A stretch of 64,000 nucleotides of DNA, taken from Thalassovita aquimarina. GTDB taxonomy: Bacteria; Pseudomonadota; Alphaproteobacteria; Rhodobacterales; Rhodobacteraceae. Of the stretch, positions 7,324 to 15,566 are shown in pieces; the first letter of the stretch is position 1, and each line of letters starts with the position of its first letter. Location of the stretch: positions 1-64,000 of the forward strand of contig NZ_JADMKU010000020.1 of the NCBI RefSeq assembly GCF_018219815.1, in the 5' to 3' direction. The translations under genes and the position numbers were made by a program. The notes under the pieces are model-generated. The model did not search any database. It was not told the DNA's origin and was given only the letters and a program-made list of their open reading frames with translations.

Positions 7324-8600
7324 GCCTGGCCCTCCTTGTTTTTGTGCGCCATGCGCAGGATGCCGACACCGGCAACGAACGGGATGAAGATCACGGCCCA
7401 GGTCAGCACGCCGTCATGCGGCAGGTGCATCCCGAAGGGTTCGAACACCTCGCCGTAATTGTTCGACCAGTGCACCGAAACCTCGACCAGGGTGATGAGA
7501 CCGATCATGATCAGAACGATCCCCGCGATCTGAACACTCCATCTGCGGAAATTCTCGCCCGCTCCTTCGCCGCGCAGCCCGTTGAACAGCCCGACGACGA
7601 TCCCGGCCAGACCTCCGGGCGCAAACATCACGATCGCGATGAACAGCAGCCCAAGGTACAGCAGCCAAGCTTCGGAATAATCCGACATCATCGACTGCAT
7701 GTAGGTCAGCAGAACCGCGCCCATGATGGGGCCCGCGAAGTAGCGAATACCGCCGATATAGGCCATCAGAAGAACCATGCCGGACGGTACCAGAGACAGC
7801 GCTTCGGGAGTGAAGATTTCATAGTTCACCGCAGCCATGCCGCCGGCCAGACCGGCGAACCCGCCCGAGAAGATGAACACCAGATAGCGCACCTTCTGCG
7901 GATCATAGCCGACGAATTCCACCCGTTCGGGATTGTCGCGGGTCGCTTCGGACATCTTGCCCAGGGGCGTGCGGGTGAACGCATAAGTGCCCAGGACCCC
8001 GATGAACGTCCAGAAGGCGATGAACCAGTAGACCTCGTCGATCGGCCCCAGCGACAGGCCGAACAGTTCCGGCCCGTTCATCCGGTCGCCGGAAATGCCT
8101 TCTTCGCCGCCGAAAATCGATCCGAACATGAATCCGGCCGCCGCGATCAGTTCCGCCACGCCGAGCGAAATCATCGCAAACGGCGTGCCCGCGCGCCGGC
8201 AGGACGGCCAGCCGATGATCGCGCCTGCCAGCGCACCGCCGGCAAAGCCGATGACCGGCAGGAAGAAGACCGGATAAGACGCCCAGAAGCCGCCCTCGCC
8301 ATAGCTTGCGGCCTCGATCGCGCCCATCGCGTGCACGGCGGCGTAACCGCCCAGCCCGAAATAGACCGCGTGCCCGAAGGACAGCAGCCCGGCCCGGCCC
8401 AGCAGCATGTTGTAGGACATGGCAAAAACGATATTCACGCCCATCGCGCTCATCAGAGAATAGACCGTGCGCGACGGCCCGAAGAACGGGATCACGGCAA
8501 GAACGACGGCAAGGGCGATCAGCGGAACGATCCGCCGCATGAACTTCTGGCTGCCGCTCGGCCCCAGGACGTTCACGGAATTGACTGCAACATTGGTCAT
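7320..8600 (-). CDS. livM: HAAT-type ABC transporter permease (LivM-like)
   Basis: This 426-residue membrane permease has about ten hydrophobic segments. The family core GVNIVFAMSYNMLLGRAGLLSFGHA-type region is near residues 54-78, and the EAA-like loop with TPLGKMSEATRDNPERVEFVGY is near 218-240. At the C-terminus are two further hydrophobic stretches, which makes it longer than the roughly 320-residue minimal LivM. It overlaps livH and livG by four bases each. It forms the channel with LivH in the inner membrane. Confidence 0.88.
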   Translation of the reverse strand: MTNVAVNSVNVLGPSGSQKFMRRIVPLIALAVVLAVIPFFGPSRTVYSLMSAMGVNIVFAMSYNMLLGRAGLLSFGHAVYFGLGGYAAVHAMGAIEAASYGEGGFWASYPVFFLPVIGFAGGALAGAIIGWPSCRRAGTPFAMISLGVAELIAAAGFMFGSIFGGEEGISGDRMNGPELFGLSLGPIDEVYWFIAFWTFIGVLGTYAFTRTPLGKMSEATRDNPERVEFVGYDPQKVRYLVFIFSGGFAGLAGGMAAVNYEIFTPEALSLVPSGMVLLMAYIGGIRYFAGPIMGAVLLTYMQSMMSDYSEAWLLYLGLLFIAIVMFAPGGLAGIVVGLFNGLRGEGAGENFRRWSVQIAGIVLIMIGLITLVEVSVHWSNNYGEVFEPFGMHLPHDGVLTWAVIFIPFVAGVGILRMAHKNKEGQA

Positions 8601-9529
8601 AGTTCACGGTCTCCCAGCAAACCACGCGGGCGGACCATCAGGATCAGCACCAGCATCAGGAAGGGGATCATCGGCGCCAGCGAAGCGATGGTGATGCTCC
8701 CAAGTTCGGTGGCCTCGCTCAGCCCGAGCCAGCCGAAGATATCGGCAAACCGGGCATCGATGGCGACCGCGAAGGTCTGCAACAGGCCCAGCAGCATGGC
8801 GGCAAGGAACGCCCCCATCAGGCTGCCCAGGCCACCGACGACGACGACCACGAAGACGATCGGCCCCATCTGCACCGCCATGGCCGGATCGGTCACGAGG
8901 TAGTTGCCGCCGATCACGCCCGCCAGCCCGGCCAGCGCGCAGCCGACACCGAACACCGTCATGAAGATGCGCGGCACGTTATGGCCCAGATGGCCCACCA
9001 TGTGGGGGTGGCTCAGCGCGGCCTGGATGATCAGGCCGGCGCGGGTACGGTTGAGGATGAACCAAAGCGCCGCCAGCATGGCCAGCGCCACGAACAGGGT
9101 GAAAATCCGGTAGGCCGGGTATTGCGCTCCGAACAATTCGAACAGCGGGAAGTCCAGCAATTCGGGAACCCGGTAATCAACTGCGTTGCGGCCCCAAACG
9201 ATCTTGACCACCTCGTCGATCAGATAGGCGAGTCCGAAAGTGAACAGCAATTCGGCCACGTGTCCGTTCACGTGAACGGTCCGCAATCCGTATTTTTCCA
9301 CCAAAGCGCCGACCAGCCCGACCAGGATCGGGGCAAAGACCAGGGCCAGCCAGAAGCTGCTGGCTTCGGAGATGGTGTAGGCGAAATAGGCTCCCAGCAT
9401 GTAAAAGCTGGCATGGGCGAAGTTCAGAACGCCCATCATGCTGAAGATTAGTGTCAGACCGCTCGACAGCATGAACAGAAGGAGCCCGTAAATCACCCCG
9501 TTGAGGAGTGAAAATACGATCGTTTCCAT
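8597..9529 (-). CDS. livH: HAAT-type ABC transporter permease (LivH-like)
   Basis: This 310-residue polytopic permease has the LivH opening (LLNGVIYGLLLFMLSSGLTLIF) and the conserved GGLGSLMGAFLAA loop near residue 233. AAGAGG lies five bases before the ATG. It is separated from the upstream binding-protein gene by 71 bases that hold a large palindrome, a common place for an RNA hairpin that lets the binding protein be made in excess. It works with LivM as the membrane heterodimer. Confidence 0.9.
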   Translation of the reverse strand: METIVFSLLNGVIYGLLLFMLSSGLTLIFSMMGVLNFAHASFYMLGAYFAYTISEASSFWLALVFAPILVGLVGALVEKYGLRTVHVNGHVAELLFTFGLAYLIDEVVKIVWGRNAVDYRVPELLDFPLFELFGAQYPAYRIFTLFVALAMLAALWFILNRTRAGLIIQAALSHPHMVGHLGHNVPRIFMTVFGVGCALAGLAGVIGGNYLVTDPAMAVQMGPIVFVVVVVGGLGSLMGAFLAAMLLGLLQTFAVAIDARFADIFGWLGLSEATELGSITIASLAPMIPFLMLVLILMVRPRGLLGDREL

Positions 9530-9548
9530 GAAAACCTCTTAGCAGTAA

Positions 9549-9574
9549 GGTGCCGCGTGATGTCACGCGGCACC
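9549..9574. terminator. Intercistronic palindrome between livK and livH
   Basis: GGTGCCGCGTGA and TCACGCGGCACC form a 12-bp perfect inverted repeat with only TG between. It lies between the binding-protein stop (9601) and livH (9529) on the minus strand. There is no T-run, so it is more likely a 3'-end stabilising or partially terminating hairpin than a full terminator. Confidence 0.6.
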
Positions 9575-9600
9575 GTTCTTGGAATAAGATTCAGGCGGCC

Positions 9601-10839
9601 TTATGTCTTCGGGCGCTTCATCTTACAGGTGGTTTCGGTGCGGGTGTCTTCCGCTTCGATGCGGTCCGCGTCGCCCGACTTCCACCCCAAGGGCAGCTTC
9701 TCGACACCGCGCTCCACGTCGTCCGAGAAGGTCGACATGAACATCGGCTGCAGGATCTGGTGGTTGTCCGCACGCATGGTGACAACGCCGTTGGGGCTGT
9801 CGTATTCCATGCCCTCCAGCGCGAACGCGACACCCATCGGGTCGATGCTGCCGGCCTTCTCGGCCGCCATCGACAGCATGTTCATCGCGTTGTGGATGCG
9901 GTGGTAGTAGTAGTTGTCTTCGGTGTACTTGGCCTCGTAGCCGTCGACATAGGCCGCCTGGGCGTCCGACATCGGCAGGTTGGTGTTGTTCTCGACGATC
10001 GCCTTGACCTGGCCGACCGCTGCTTCGCCCATCGCCGTGGCGGCGCCTTTCGACCCGCCGTAATAGGTCAGGATCGGGCCATCAAAGCCAGAATCGGTCG
10101 CCGCCTTGATCAGCAGCACCATGTCGGCGCCCCAGTTGCCGGTGATCACCGCGTCGGCGCCCGAGCTGATGATTTTCTGCACGTAGGGGGTAAAGTCCTT
10201 CACCTTGCCCAGCGGGTGCAGTTCGTTGCCGACGATTTCGATGTCGGGGCGCTTTTCGGTCAGGTTCTTGACGGCGGCGGCGGCAACGGCCTTACCGAAG
10301 GAATAATCCTGGCCGATGATGTAGACGCTCTTGATGTCCGGCTGATCTTTCACCCAGTTGGTGACGGCCTCCATCTTCATGTCGGCATCCGCGTCGAAAC
10401 GGAAATGCCAGAAACTGCAGCGATCGTTAGTGAAGGACGGGTCAACCGCGGCGTAGTTCAGGAACAGGACTTCCTCGCCGGGGTTGCGCTTGTTGTGCTT
10501 GTTGATCGCGTCGATCAGCGCCGAGGCGACCGAGGACCCGTTGCCCTGCGCGATGTAGCGAACACCGCTGTCCAACGCCTTCTGCAGCTGAACCAGAGAT
10601 TCCTTGGGATTGATCTTGTTGTCGTAACCGATGACTTCGACTTCGTTGCCGTTGATGCCACCGTTGGCGTTCATCTGTTCGGCGGCATAGATCCATTCGT
10701 TCAGCCCCGCCTGCCCCGACGGCCCGAACGGACCCGAAAGCGGGTCGATAAAGGCGATTTTCAGCGTCTCCGCAGAGGCGCCGGACACGGCTACCATGCT
10801 CATAGCAGCTGCCAGGGCAACCGATGTAATGCGTTTCAT
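9601..10839 (-). CDS. HAAT-type ABC transporter periplasmic substrate-binding protein (LivK-like)
   Basis: This 412-residue protein begins with a signal peptide (MKRITSVALAAAMSMVAVSGASA, cleavage near Ala23). The mature part starts ETLKIAFIDPLSGPFG, the usual type I periplasmic binding fold of the HAAT family. A cysteine near residue 142 (NDRCSFWHF) and Cys406 near the C-terminus may form a disulfide. GGGAGGAAAC precedes the ATG. As the first gene of the operon it captures the ligand in the periplasm. Its divergent neighbours are acyl-CoA dehydrogenases, so the ligand is more likely a carboxylic acid than leucine; this is inference from context. Confidence 0.88.
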   Translation of the reverse strand: MKRITSVALAAAMSMVAVSGASAETLKIAFIDPLSGPFGPSGQAGLNEWIYAAEQMNANGGINGNEVEVIGYDNKINPKESLVQLQKALDSGVRYIAQGNGSSVASALIDAINKHNKRNPGEEVLFLNYAAVDPSFTNDRCSFWHFRFDADADMKMEAVTNWVKDQPDIKSVYIIGQDYSFGKAVAAAAVKNLTEKRPDIEIVGNELHPLGKVKDFTPYVQKIISSGADAVITGNWGADMVLLIKAATDSGFDGPILTYYGGSKGAATAMGEAAVGQVKAIVENNTNLPMSDAQAAYVDGYEAKYTEDNYYYHRIHNAMNMLSMAAEKAGSIDPMGVAFALEGMEYDSPNGVVTMRADNHQILQPMFMSTFSDDVERGVEKLPLGWKSGDADRIEAEDTRTETTCKMKRPKT

Positions 10840-10974
10840 AGATGTTTCCTCCCGTCTGTGGATGACGCCGCAACGTCATTTCCGCCCCCGATCAAAAGCG
10901 GGGACTCGCTTCTTGTCAATCATTTTGTGAAACTCTATTCTGCAATGCGAAACATTCGACAAGGGAGGTGTTGA
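10840..10974. promoter_or_regulatory. Divergent promoter region, Liv transporter / acyl-CoA catabolic operon
   Basis: These 135 bases separate the two divergent operons. They contain CATTTTGTGAAAC (10921-10933), AATG-CGAAA-CATT (about 10943-10955) and outer TTGTC/GACAA arms. The CATTTNNNGAA core recurs upstream of 1493 and 19085. The catabolic side has GGGAGGTG seven bases or fewer from its ATG. A shared regulator for transport and catabolism is plausible, but no regulator gene adjoins. Confidence 0.4.
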
Positions 10975-12171
10975 ATGACCGACGTGTCAACGGAGCTGTC
11001 CAGCTTCCGCGAAGCTATCGCAAAATGGATTACCGATAATTGTCCCGAGTCGCTGCGCAAGCGCCCGATCGACGAAGATTCGATCGTTTGGGGCGGCCGC
11101 AACTGGACCTTCAAGCACGAAGAACAGCGGCTCTGGATGGAAAGCGCCGTCGCCAAGGGAATGACCGCGCCGCGCTGGCCAACAGCCTATGGCGGGGCCG
11201 GGCTGAGCCGGGCCGAAGAAAAGATTTTCCGCGAGGAAATGGCGCGCCTGAAGGCGCCCAGCCCGCTGGAAAGTTTCGGGCTTTGGATGCTGGGACCGGC
11301 GCTTCTGGCCTTCGGCACCGAAGAGCAGAAACTGCATTTCCTGCCGCAGATCACCAGCGGCAAAATCCGCTGGTGTCAGGGTTATTCCGAACCCGGCGCA
11401 GGCAGCGACCTGGCTAGCGTTCAGACCCGCGCCGAGGACATGGGCGATCACTGGCTGGTCAACGGCTCGAAGATCTGGACCTCCTATGCCGACAAGGCCG
11501 ACTGGATCTTCGCGCTGGTGCGCACCGACCGCGACGCCCCCAAGCATCTGGGCATTTCCTTCATGCTGATCGACATGACGTCGCCCGGCGTCACGACCAA
11601 GCCGATCCGGCTGATTTCGGGCAAGTCGCCGTTCTGCGAAACCTTCTTCGACAATGTAAAAGTGCCGAAATCCTATGGCGAAAACATCCCCTCCCATGTG
11701 GGCGAAATCAATCGCGGCTGGGACGTGGCGAAACACCTGCTGACCCATGAACGCGAAATGATCAGCGGTGGCGCGCAGGGTTTGCTGGGCGGCCGGTCCA
11801 CCGGCGAATTCCTCGGCAATCTCGACGCCGACACGCTGGCCGATCCGGTGATCCGGTCGCAGGCGATGGAACTGGAAGTGGACACGCTGGCCTTCTGCAT
11901 GACGCTGGACCGCTACAAGGACCAGGCACAATCGGGGTGCGGCGTCGGCAATGCCAGTGCGATGCTGAAATACTACGGCACGGAGATCAACAAGCGCCGC
12001 TACGAATTGCTGATGTCGGCGGCAGGCAGCGAAGGCACCGAATGGGACAGTCCGCACGGGTCGCTGGCAGCGGAATGGCTGCGCACCAAGGCCAACTCGA
12101 TCGAGGGCGGCACCTCCGAGGTGATGCTCGACATCATCGCCAAGCGCGTTCTCGAACTGCCGTCGAAATAG
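10975..12171 (+). CDS. Acyl-CoA dehydrogenase, large (catalytic) subunit of a probable heteromer
   Basis: This 398-residue FAD enzyme introduces the alpha-beta double bond into an acyl-CoA and passes electrons to ETF. CQGYSEPGAGSDLA (about residues 137-150) and a WIFALVRT strand mark the middle domain. The helix-G segment LLTHERE puts Glu259 where isovaleryl- and long-chain-type enzymes have their catalytic base. The later site used by short-chain enzymes reads SIEGGTSE, with Gly at the catalytic position. The next gene, 11 bases downstream, is a shorter dehydrogenase without such a base. Such large/small pairs form alpha-2-beta-2 enzymes for bulky or branched CoA esters (ChsE, PimC/PimD types). 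Confidence 0.86.
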   Translation: MTDVSTELSSFREAIAKWITDNCPESLRKRPIDEDSIVWGGRNWTFKHEEQRLWMESAVAKGMTAPRWPTAYGGAGLSRAEEKIFREEMARLKAPSPLESFGLWMLGPALLAFGTEEQKLHFLPQITSGKIRWCQGYSEPGAGSDLASVQTRAEDMGDHWLVNGSKIWTSYADKADWIFALVRTDRDAPKHLGISFMLIDMTSPGVTTKPIRLISGKSPFCETFFDNVKVPKSYGENIPSHVGEINRGWDVAKHLLTHEREMISGGAQGLLGGRSTGEFLGNLDADTLADPVIRSQAMELEVDTLAFCMTLDRYKDQAQSGCGVGNASAMLKYYGTEINKRRYELLMSAAGSEGTEWDSPHGSLAAEWLRTKANSIEGGTSEVMLDIIAKRVLELPSK

Positions 12172-12182
12172 GAACCTGACAG

Positions 12183-13304
12183 ATGACAAGTCTTCTTGAA
12201 ACCGAGGACGAAACCCTGCTGCGCGATTCCGCGCGGGGGTTTCTGAGCGAAGCCTCGCCCGTTTCCGCCCTGCGCGCCAACCGCGATCAGGGCCGCGCCT
12301 TCGATCCGGGCCTCTGGCGGGAAATGGCACAGATGGGATGGACCGGCGTATTGGTGCCCGAAGATCAGGGCGGCGCCGATATGGGCCACCGCGCGGCCGG
12401 TATCCTGGCCGAGGAAATGGGCACCGTCCTGGCCGCCTCGCCGTTCATTTCGACCGCCGTGATCGCCGCCACCGCCCTGCGCGGTTCGGGCAACGGCGCA
12501 TTGGAAAAGATCGCCTCGGGCGAGGCGATCTATGCCATCGCGGTGGATGAAGGGGCCAAGCACGCGCCGCTGAAAACCGCTTTGAAGGCGGAAAAATCCG
12601 GCAACGGTTATCGGCTGTCGGGGATGAAAACCTTCGTCGCCGACGGCGCCTCGGCCGACCGTGTTCTGGTTCTGGCCCGCACCGCAGGCGCGGCAGGCGA
12701 AGCGGACGGGCTGACCCTATTCGATATCGACGCGGACCGCGCCGGGCTGCAGCGCGATGCCACTGGAACGGTCGATTCGCGCGATCATGCGCGGTTCACC
12801 TTCGACGGGCTGGAAGCCACCGGCGAGGATGTCGTCGGCGAGCTGGACAACGGGCTCGCGACGCTGCGTCACGGACTGCAGGCGGGACAGGCGGCGCTGG
12901 CGGCCGAGCTCACCGGGCTAAGCGGCGGCGCCTATGCGATGACGCTGAGCTACCTGAAGGAACGCCAACAGTTCGGTCGCACCATCGGCAGCTTCCAGGC
13001 GCTGCAGCACCGCGCCGCGCATCTGTGGAGCGAGATCGAGGTCACCGCCTCGGCCGTCATCAATGCCGGGCGGATGCTGGACGAGGCGCCGGATCAGGCC
13101 ACACTGGCCGTGTCCGTCGCCAAGGCCCGCGCCACCGCCACCGCGAAACTGGCGGTGATGGAAGGGGTGCAGATGCATGGCGGCATCGGCATGACGGACG
13201 AATTTGACATGGGCTTCTTCATGAAGCGCGCCCGTGTCGGGGCCGAATGGCTTGGCGATTATGGTTATCACGCCGCGCAGGTCGCCGCGGCACGCGGATT
13301 CTGA
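12183..13304 (+). CDS. Acyl-CoA dehydrogenase, small (non-catalytic) subunit of a probable heteromer
   Basis: This 373-residue dehydrogenase-fold protein immediately follows the large subunit gene (11-base gap, AGGAA before the ATG). The FAD-contact segment ERQQFGRTIGSFQALQHR and the MHGGIGMTDEFDM segment are present. The helix-G glutamate is missing, and the C-terminal IYEGT-like catalytic segment is absent because the protein ends soon after the MHGG region. This matches the small subunits of ChsE- and PimCD-type heteromers, which supply FAD contacts at the dimer interface. It would act together with the preceding protein. Confidence 0.83.
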   Translation: MTSLLETEDETLLRDSARGFLSEASPVSALRANRDQGRAFDPGLWREMAQMGWTGVLVPEDQGGADMGHRAAGILAEEMGTVLAASPFISTAVIAATALRGSGNGALEKIASGEAIYAIAVDEGAKHAPLKTALKAEKSGNGYRLSGMKTFVADGASADRVLVLARTAGAAGEADGLTLFDIDADRAGLQRDATGTVDSRDHARFTFDGLEATGEDVVGELDNGLATLRHGLQAGQAALAAELTGLSGGAYAMTLSYLKERQQFGRTIGSFQALQHRAAHLWSEIEVTASAVINAGRMLDEAPDQATLAVSVAKARATATAKLAVMEGVQMHGGIGMTDEFDMGFFMKRARVGAEWLGDYGYHAAQVAAARGF

Positions 13305-13314
13305 GGGAGGGAAC

Positions 13315-14133
13315 ATGAAACCGACTGATCTTTTCGATCTGACTGGCAAGGTGGCACTGGTCACCGGCGGGTCGAGCGGCATCGGCCGCATGGCAGCCGA
13401 AGGGCTTGTCGCCGCCGGCGCGCGGGTGCTGATCACCAGCCGCAAGGTTGATGCCTGCGAAGCGGTCGCTGCCGAACTGAACGGCATGGACTACACCGGC
13501 AGCGCCGAAGGATTCGGCAGCGACGTGTCGACCGAGGAAGGCGTCGACGCTCTGGTAGCCGAGGTGAACAAGCGCACCGAAAAGCTGCATATCCTGATGA
13601 ACAACGCGGGCCGCACCTGGGGCGCCGCGATGGGCGAACACCCCTACGAAGCCTGGGACAAGCTCTTGCGCCTCAACGTCACCGGCATGTTCCACCTGAC
13701 CCAGCAATTGCTGCCGCTGCTGAAATCCGCCAGCACCCCCGACGATCCGGCCCGCGTGGTCAATGTCGGATCGGTGATGGGCGACATTCCCAAGGGCACC
13801 CGCACCTATTCCTATGCCGTGTCGAAGGGCGCGGTGCATCACATGACCCGCGTTCTGTCGAACGATCTGGCGCCCGAGGGCATCACCGTGAACGCCATCG
13901 CGCCGGGGCCCTTCGTGTCGAAGATGACCGCCTTTGCCATCGGCACCGAGGAAGGTCAGGCGAAATCGGCGCAAGGAGTGCCTTTGGGCCGCGTCGGACG
14001 CCCCGAAGACATCGCTGGCGCGCTGCTGTATCTTTGCGGCAAGGGCGGTTCCTATGTGTCGGGCGCGATCCTACCGCTGTCAGGCGGGATGCAATCGAAC
14101 GCCCCCGGTTCCCTGTTCAACGAGGATCTGTAA
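13315..14133 (+). CDS. SDR-family NAD(P)-dependent oxidoreductase
   Basis: This short-chain dehydrogenase of 272 residues has the TGGSSGIGR cofactor loop (about residues 19-27), NNAGRTW, the SYAVSKGAV catalytic Tyr-Lys region and the PGPFVSKM loop. It probably oxidises a hydroxyacyl or other alcohol intermediate of the surrounding pathway, or reduces a keto group. The start was set at the ATG at 13315 after GAGGGAGGGAAC. A longer open frame from 13234 overlaps the preceding gene and was rejected. Its substrate cannot be deduced. Plant and bacterial relatives include the rhamnolipid-reductase-like RhlG group. Confidence 0.85.
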   Translation: MKPTDLFDLTGKVALVTGGSSGIGRMAAEGLVAAGARVLITSRKVDACEAVAAELNGMDYTGSAEGFGSDVSTEEGVDALVAEVNKRTEKLHILMNNAGRTWGAAMGEHPYEAWDKLLRLNVTGMFHLTQQLLPLLKSASTPDDPARVVNVGSVMGDIPKGTRTYSYAVSKGAVHHMTRVLSNDLAPEGITVNAIAPGPFVSKMTAFAIGTEEGQAKSAQGVPLGRVGRPEDIAGALLYLCGKGGSYVSGAILPLSGGMQSNAPGSLFNEDL

Positions 14134-14136
14134 CCG

Positions 14137-14616
14137 ATGACGCTTCCTTCAGGCAAAAAGCTGTCACGCGAAGATTTCGAGGCCCTGCTGGGCAAGGAAA
14201 TGGGCGTATCCGACTGGTTCAGCGTCACCCAGGACCAGATCAACCAGTTTGCCGATTGCACCCATGACCATCAGTATATCCATGTCGATCCCGAAGCGGC
14301 GGCGCAGACGCCCTTCGGCACCACCATCGCGCACGGGTTCCTGACGCTGTCGCTGTTGTCGGCCATGGTTTACCAGATGCCCTCGATCGAGGGCATCGTG
14401 ATGGGTGTCAATTACGGATTCGACCGGGTTCGTTTCATATCGCCGGTCAAGGTCGGCTCAAGGGTCCGGGGCCGTTTCGTTCTGTCCAAGTTCGAGGAAC
14501 TGAAACCGGGCGAATTCCAGACCACGATGGATGTGACGGTCGAAATCGAAGGGCAGGAAAAACCCGCGCTGGTGGCCCAATGGCTTGGCCGCCGCTACAT
14601 GGGAGGAGAAGCATGA
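14137..14616 (+). CDS. MaoC-family (R)-specific enoyl-CoA hydratase
   Basis: This 159-residue hotdog hydratase has the MaoC signature: FADCTHDHQYIHVDPEAA with the catalytic Asp/His (about residues 41-58), then TIAHGFLTLSLLS. It adds water to trans-2-enoyl-CoA to give (R)-3-hydroxyacyl-CoA. Its stop codon overlaps the start of the following MFE-2-like dehydrogenase (ATGA), so hydration and oxidation are encoded as translationally coupled neighbours. A GAGGA element within the end of the previous gene serves as the ribosome-binding site. Confidence 0.87.
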   Translation: MTLPSGKKLSREDFEALLGKEMGVSDWFSVTQDQINQFADCTHDHQYIHVDPEAAAQTPFGTTIAHGFLTLSLLSAMVYQMPSIEGIVMGVNYGFDRVRFISPVKVGSRVRGRFVLSKFEELKPGEFQTTMDVTVEIEGQEKPALVAQWLGRRYMGGEA

Positions 14617-15542
14617 GCGAAGTAAGTTTTGACGGCCGGGTGGCCATCGTCACCGGCGCCGGGGCCGGTCTGGGCCGCAGCCATGCGCTTGGCCTTGCCG
14701 CCCGTGGCGCCAAGGTCATGGTCAACGATCTGGGCGCGGCCACCGACGGCAGCGGGTCGGGATCGGACGCCGCCCGCGCGGTGGTCGAGGAAATCCGCGC
14801 CGGTGGCGGCAAGGCGATCGCCAACGGCGCCAACGTCGCCGATGCAACGCAGGTGCAGGCGATGGTCGACGAAGCGATCGCCGAATTCGGCCATGTCGAC
14901 ATCCTGGTGAACAACGCGGGCATCCTGCGCGACAAGACCTTCGCCAAGATGTCGCTGGGCGATTTCCGCATGGTGATGGACGTACACCTCATGGGATCGG
15001 TCTACACCGCCCATGCGCTGTGGCGGCACATGTGCGAACGCGAATACGGTCGCATCGTTTTCACCACCTCGGCCTCGGGGCTTTACGGCAATTTCGGCCA
15101 GTCGAACTACGGCGCGGCGAAATCGGCGATGCTGGGGTTGATGAACGTGCTGTCCATCGAGGGCGCGAAATACAACGTGCGCGCCAACATGCTGGCCCCC
15201 ACCGCGGCGACCCGGATGACCGAGGGCCTGATCCCCGACGAACTGCTGGCGCTGCTGCAGCCCGAAACCATCACCCCCGGCCTGCTGGCGCTGGTCAGCG
15301 AAGAAGCCCCGACCAAGATGATCCTCGGCGCCGGTGCCGGTTGCTTCACCGAAACCAAGGTCTATGAGACCCAAGGCATCACCCTGCAGGACGCAGACCT
15401 GAGCCCGGAAACCGTGCTGGCCCGGATGGCGGAAATCCGTGCCCCGGAAAATCAGCAAGTGATGGGCAACGCTTTCGACCAGACCAATAAATACGTCCGG
15501 AATGCAGCGGCGGCGCGCGGCGTCACCCTGCCCGGCGAATGA
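14613..15542 (+). CDS. SDR of the MFE-2/HSD17B4 type, (R)-3-hydroxyacyl-CoA dehydrogenase
   Basis: This 309-residue dehydrogenase closely follows the N-terminal domain of peroxisomal multifunctional enzyme 2. The shared features are VTGAGAGLGRSHALGLA, MVNDLGAATDG, VNNAGILRDKTFAKM and SGLYGNFGQSNYGAAK with the catalytic Tyr/Lys. It should oxidise (R)-3-hydroxyacyl-CoA to 3-ketoacyl-CoA with NAD+. The ATG at 14613 overlaps the MaoC stop. MaoC plus this protein form a split version of the dehydrogenase/hydratase fusion of eukaryotic MFE-2. A thiolase gene follows and would complete the cycle. Confidence 0.87.
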   Translation: MSEVSFDGRVAIVTGAGAGLGRSHALGLAARGAKVMVNDLGAATDGSGSGSDAARAVVEEIRAGGGKAIANGANVADATQVQAMVDEAIAEFGHVDILVNNAGILRDKTFAKMSLGDFRMVMDVHLMGSVYTAHALWRHMCEREYGRIVFTTSASGLYGNFGQSNYGAAKSAMLGLMNVLSIEGAKYNVRANMLAPTAATRMTEGLIPDELLALLQPETITPGLLALVSEEAPTKMILGAGAGCFTETKVYETQGITLQDADLSPETVLARMAEIRAPENQQVMGNAFDQTNKYVRNAAAARGVTLPGE

Positions 15543-15566
15543 ACCCTGACCAAAAGGAATTTGAAA

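Noticed and set aside
9549-9574. Insertion-sequence end or attachment site
   Set aside because: The palindrome is isolated, with no transposase, no target duplication and no second copy in the window; an intercistronic hairpin explains it better.
13234-13314. N-terminal extension of the SDR at 13315
   Set aside because: The extra 27 residues overlap the end of the dehydrogenase gene in another frame and have no SDR similarity; the ATG at 13315 has a strong ribosome-binding site.
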